Assembly (NCBI RefSeq): GCF_020740795.1
Contig: NC_067312.1
Location: 40,818,905 to 40,882,904 of the forward strand
DNA length: 64,000 nucleotides
Reading direction: 5' to 3'
DNA from: Apus apus
Taxonomy: Eukaryota > Chordata > Aves > Apodiformes > Apodidae
In this document: one piece after another, positions 62,999 to 64,000 of the stretch
Position numbering within the stretch: position 1 is the stretch's first letter
How the letters are laid out: each line of letters begins with the position of its first letter
Made by a program: the position numbers and the translations under genes
The notes under the pieces: model-generated
The model's database searches: none
Seen by the model: only the letters and a program-made list of their open reading frames with translations
Told to the model about the DNA's origin: nothing

Positions 62999-64000
62999 CT
63001 AGTTTAAAGCTCTCTCAATGAGCCCTGCTAAGTCCTGCCCCAAAAGCCTTTTCCCCCTCTGGGACAGGTGCATCCCACCCGCCACCATCAGGCCAGGTGT
63101 CTCATAGAGCAGCCCATGATCAAAAAAGCCAAAGCCCTGCCTTTGGCACCAGTCTCTTAGCCATTCGTTCATCATTAAACTCTTCCTGCTTATCTCTCCA
63201 CCCATTCTTGCAGGAGGTATGGAGGCAAACACGACTTGTGCTCCAGACCCCCTAACTAGCCGTCCCAGGGCCCTGAAGTCTCTCTTCATTGCCCTTACAT
63301 TTCTTGTAGTAATTTCGTCACTGCCAACCTGAAAAATCAGCAGTGGGTAGTAATCAGATGGATTTACCATACTAGAGAGTTTCCTTTTAACATCTCTAAT
63401 GCGAGCCCCAGGGAGGCAGCAGACCTCCCTGTGGGATGGGTCAGGTCTACAGATGGGCCCCTCTGTTCCCCTCAGAAGGGAGTCACCCACCACAACTACC
63501 CTCCTTTCCTTCTTAGTTGAAGAAGTCCTAAGTCGTGGAGCTGAGCGACAAGTCATAGGCGGTTCACTAGACAAATCTGTCACTCCAGCTTCATTTTCCT
63601 TTCCCTGAAGTTCCAAGACCTCGTACCTATTCTTCAAGGGCAATTCGGAGGATGGACGGAGTTGGGAGGGTTTTTTCTTGCCTCTCCGAGGACGGACCTC
63701 CCTCCATTCCTCCATGTTCCTAAAGTTCTCTCCTTCTGCCTGAGAACAGGAGGGGAGGGGATCCATCACTTGTTCTAGCATCTCTTCCTCCTGCCCTTGC
63801 CTCAGGGTTTGACTCCACCAATCTATTTCATTCTCACATTCTCTGATAATTCTCAGTCTTTCAACCTCCTCTGTCAGTCTAACCACCTGCCTGAGGAGAT
63901 CATCGATTTGCTCGCACCGCACACACGCGGTGCCACTGGCTCTCTCTGGCACCAGTGCCAGGCTCAGGCACTCGCTGCAGCCAGAGACCTGCACGGCTGC
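62999..64000 (-). CDS. CR1 ORF1: zinc-finger and esterase protein, partial at window edge
   Basis: At least 331 codons, open to the window end, so the true start is beyond it. From the N-terminal side: a CxxC...CxxC pair (C6, C9, C24, C27 of the visible part); a probable coiled coil (about 29-55); a basic patch (RPRRGKKK, 101-108); then a SGNH-type esterase domain with the VVGDSLLRG nucleophile block (S172), an IFQVGSDE block (220-227) and the GGMHLSQRG block with H309. PHD-like finger plus esterase is the known ORF1 layout of CR1-type LINEs. The stop codon TAG is at 63001-62999. Confidence 0.9.
   Translation of the reverse strand, partial: AAVQVSGCSECLSLALVPERASGTACVRCEQIDDLLRQVVRLTEEVERLRIIRECENEIDWWSQTLRQGQEEEMLEQVMDPLPSCSQAEGENFRNMEEWREVRPRRGKKKPSQLRPSSELPLKNRYEVLELQGKENEAGVTDLSSEPPMTCRSAPRLRTSSTKKERRVVVVGDSLLRGTEGPICRPDPSHREVCCLPGARIRDVKRKLSSMVNPSDYYPLLIFQVGSDEITTRNVRAMKRDFRALGRLVRGSGAQVVFASIPPARMGGEISRKSLMMNEWLRDWCQRQGFGFFDHGLLYETPGLMVAGGMHLSQRGKRLLGQDLAGLIERALN

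Larger units (their letters stand above)
60040..64000 (-). mobile_element. CR1 LINE, near full length with open ORF1 and ORF2
   Basis: The 3' end on the minus strand consists of repeats of the octamer ATTCTATG (plus 60040-60062 'atcatagaatcatagaatcatag'), the CR1 hallmark. ORF2 follows at 60120-62996 and ORF1 at 62999 to the window edge. The 5' end is outside the window. It lies antisense in KIF27 intron sequence. It has fewer defects than any other CR1 here, so it is probably the youngest. Confidence 0.95.

Noticed and set aside
60120-64000. Long open frames as a possible host gene
   Set aside because: Motifs and the octamer 3' end identify them as CR1 ORF2 and ORF1.

Overview
The window is vertebrate nuclear DNA, most likely from a bird. 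Four protein genes can be read, with spliced GT-AG introns, CpG-island promoters, AATAAA signals and many CR1 retrotransposon copies. Gene order is RMI1 (minus), HNRNPK (plus), QNG1, formerly C9orf64 (plus), and KIF27 (plus, first coding exon only). This is the same order and relative orientation as human 9q21, which corresponds to the avian Z chromosome; Z linkage is an inference from synteny. The HNRNPK model has the short avian layout (427 aa).

Layout. Positions 1-18.2 kb are intergenic: AT-rich sequence with a nest of mutually interrupted CR1 copies at about 1.9-9.5 kb, an old CR1 remnant at 14.5-15.2 kb, and a 71-bp segment present twice. RMI1 has its whole coding region in one exon at 18.8-20.7 kb. 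A CpG island at about 22.56-24.48 kb acts as a divergent promoter for RMI1 and HNRNPK. HNRNPK coding exons run from 26.0 to 44.05 kb, and their introns hold four CR1 copies and two LTR-type relics. The last HNRNPK intron has a GC donor, contains the mir-7-1 hairpin, and ends at two duplicated acceptors that give two C-termini. An LTR-like relic separates HNRNPK from QNG1. QNG1 has four coding exons (46.36-57.09 kb, 341 aa). Its poly(A) signal lies about 30 bp before a second CpG island that begins KIF27. KIF27 intron sequence from 60.04 kb to the window end holds a CR1 whose ORF1 and ORF2 are both open.

Roles. hnRNP K is a KH-domain poly(C)-binding protein and the host transcript of miR-7. 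RMI1 is the OB-fold scaffold of the BLM-TOP3A-RMI complex. QNG1 is the queuosine nucleoside glycosylase of queuine salvage. KIF27 is a kinesin-4 family motor linked to cilia. They share a neighbourhood, not a pathway.

The most interesting signals are: a 267-nt AG-free zone before a 44-nt frame-shifting HNRNPK exon; an HNRNPK model without the usual nuclear-shuttling (KNS) segment; the GC-AG intron carrying mir-7-1; and the CR1 with intact ORFs.
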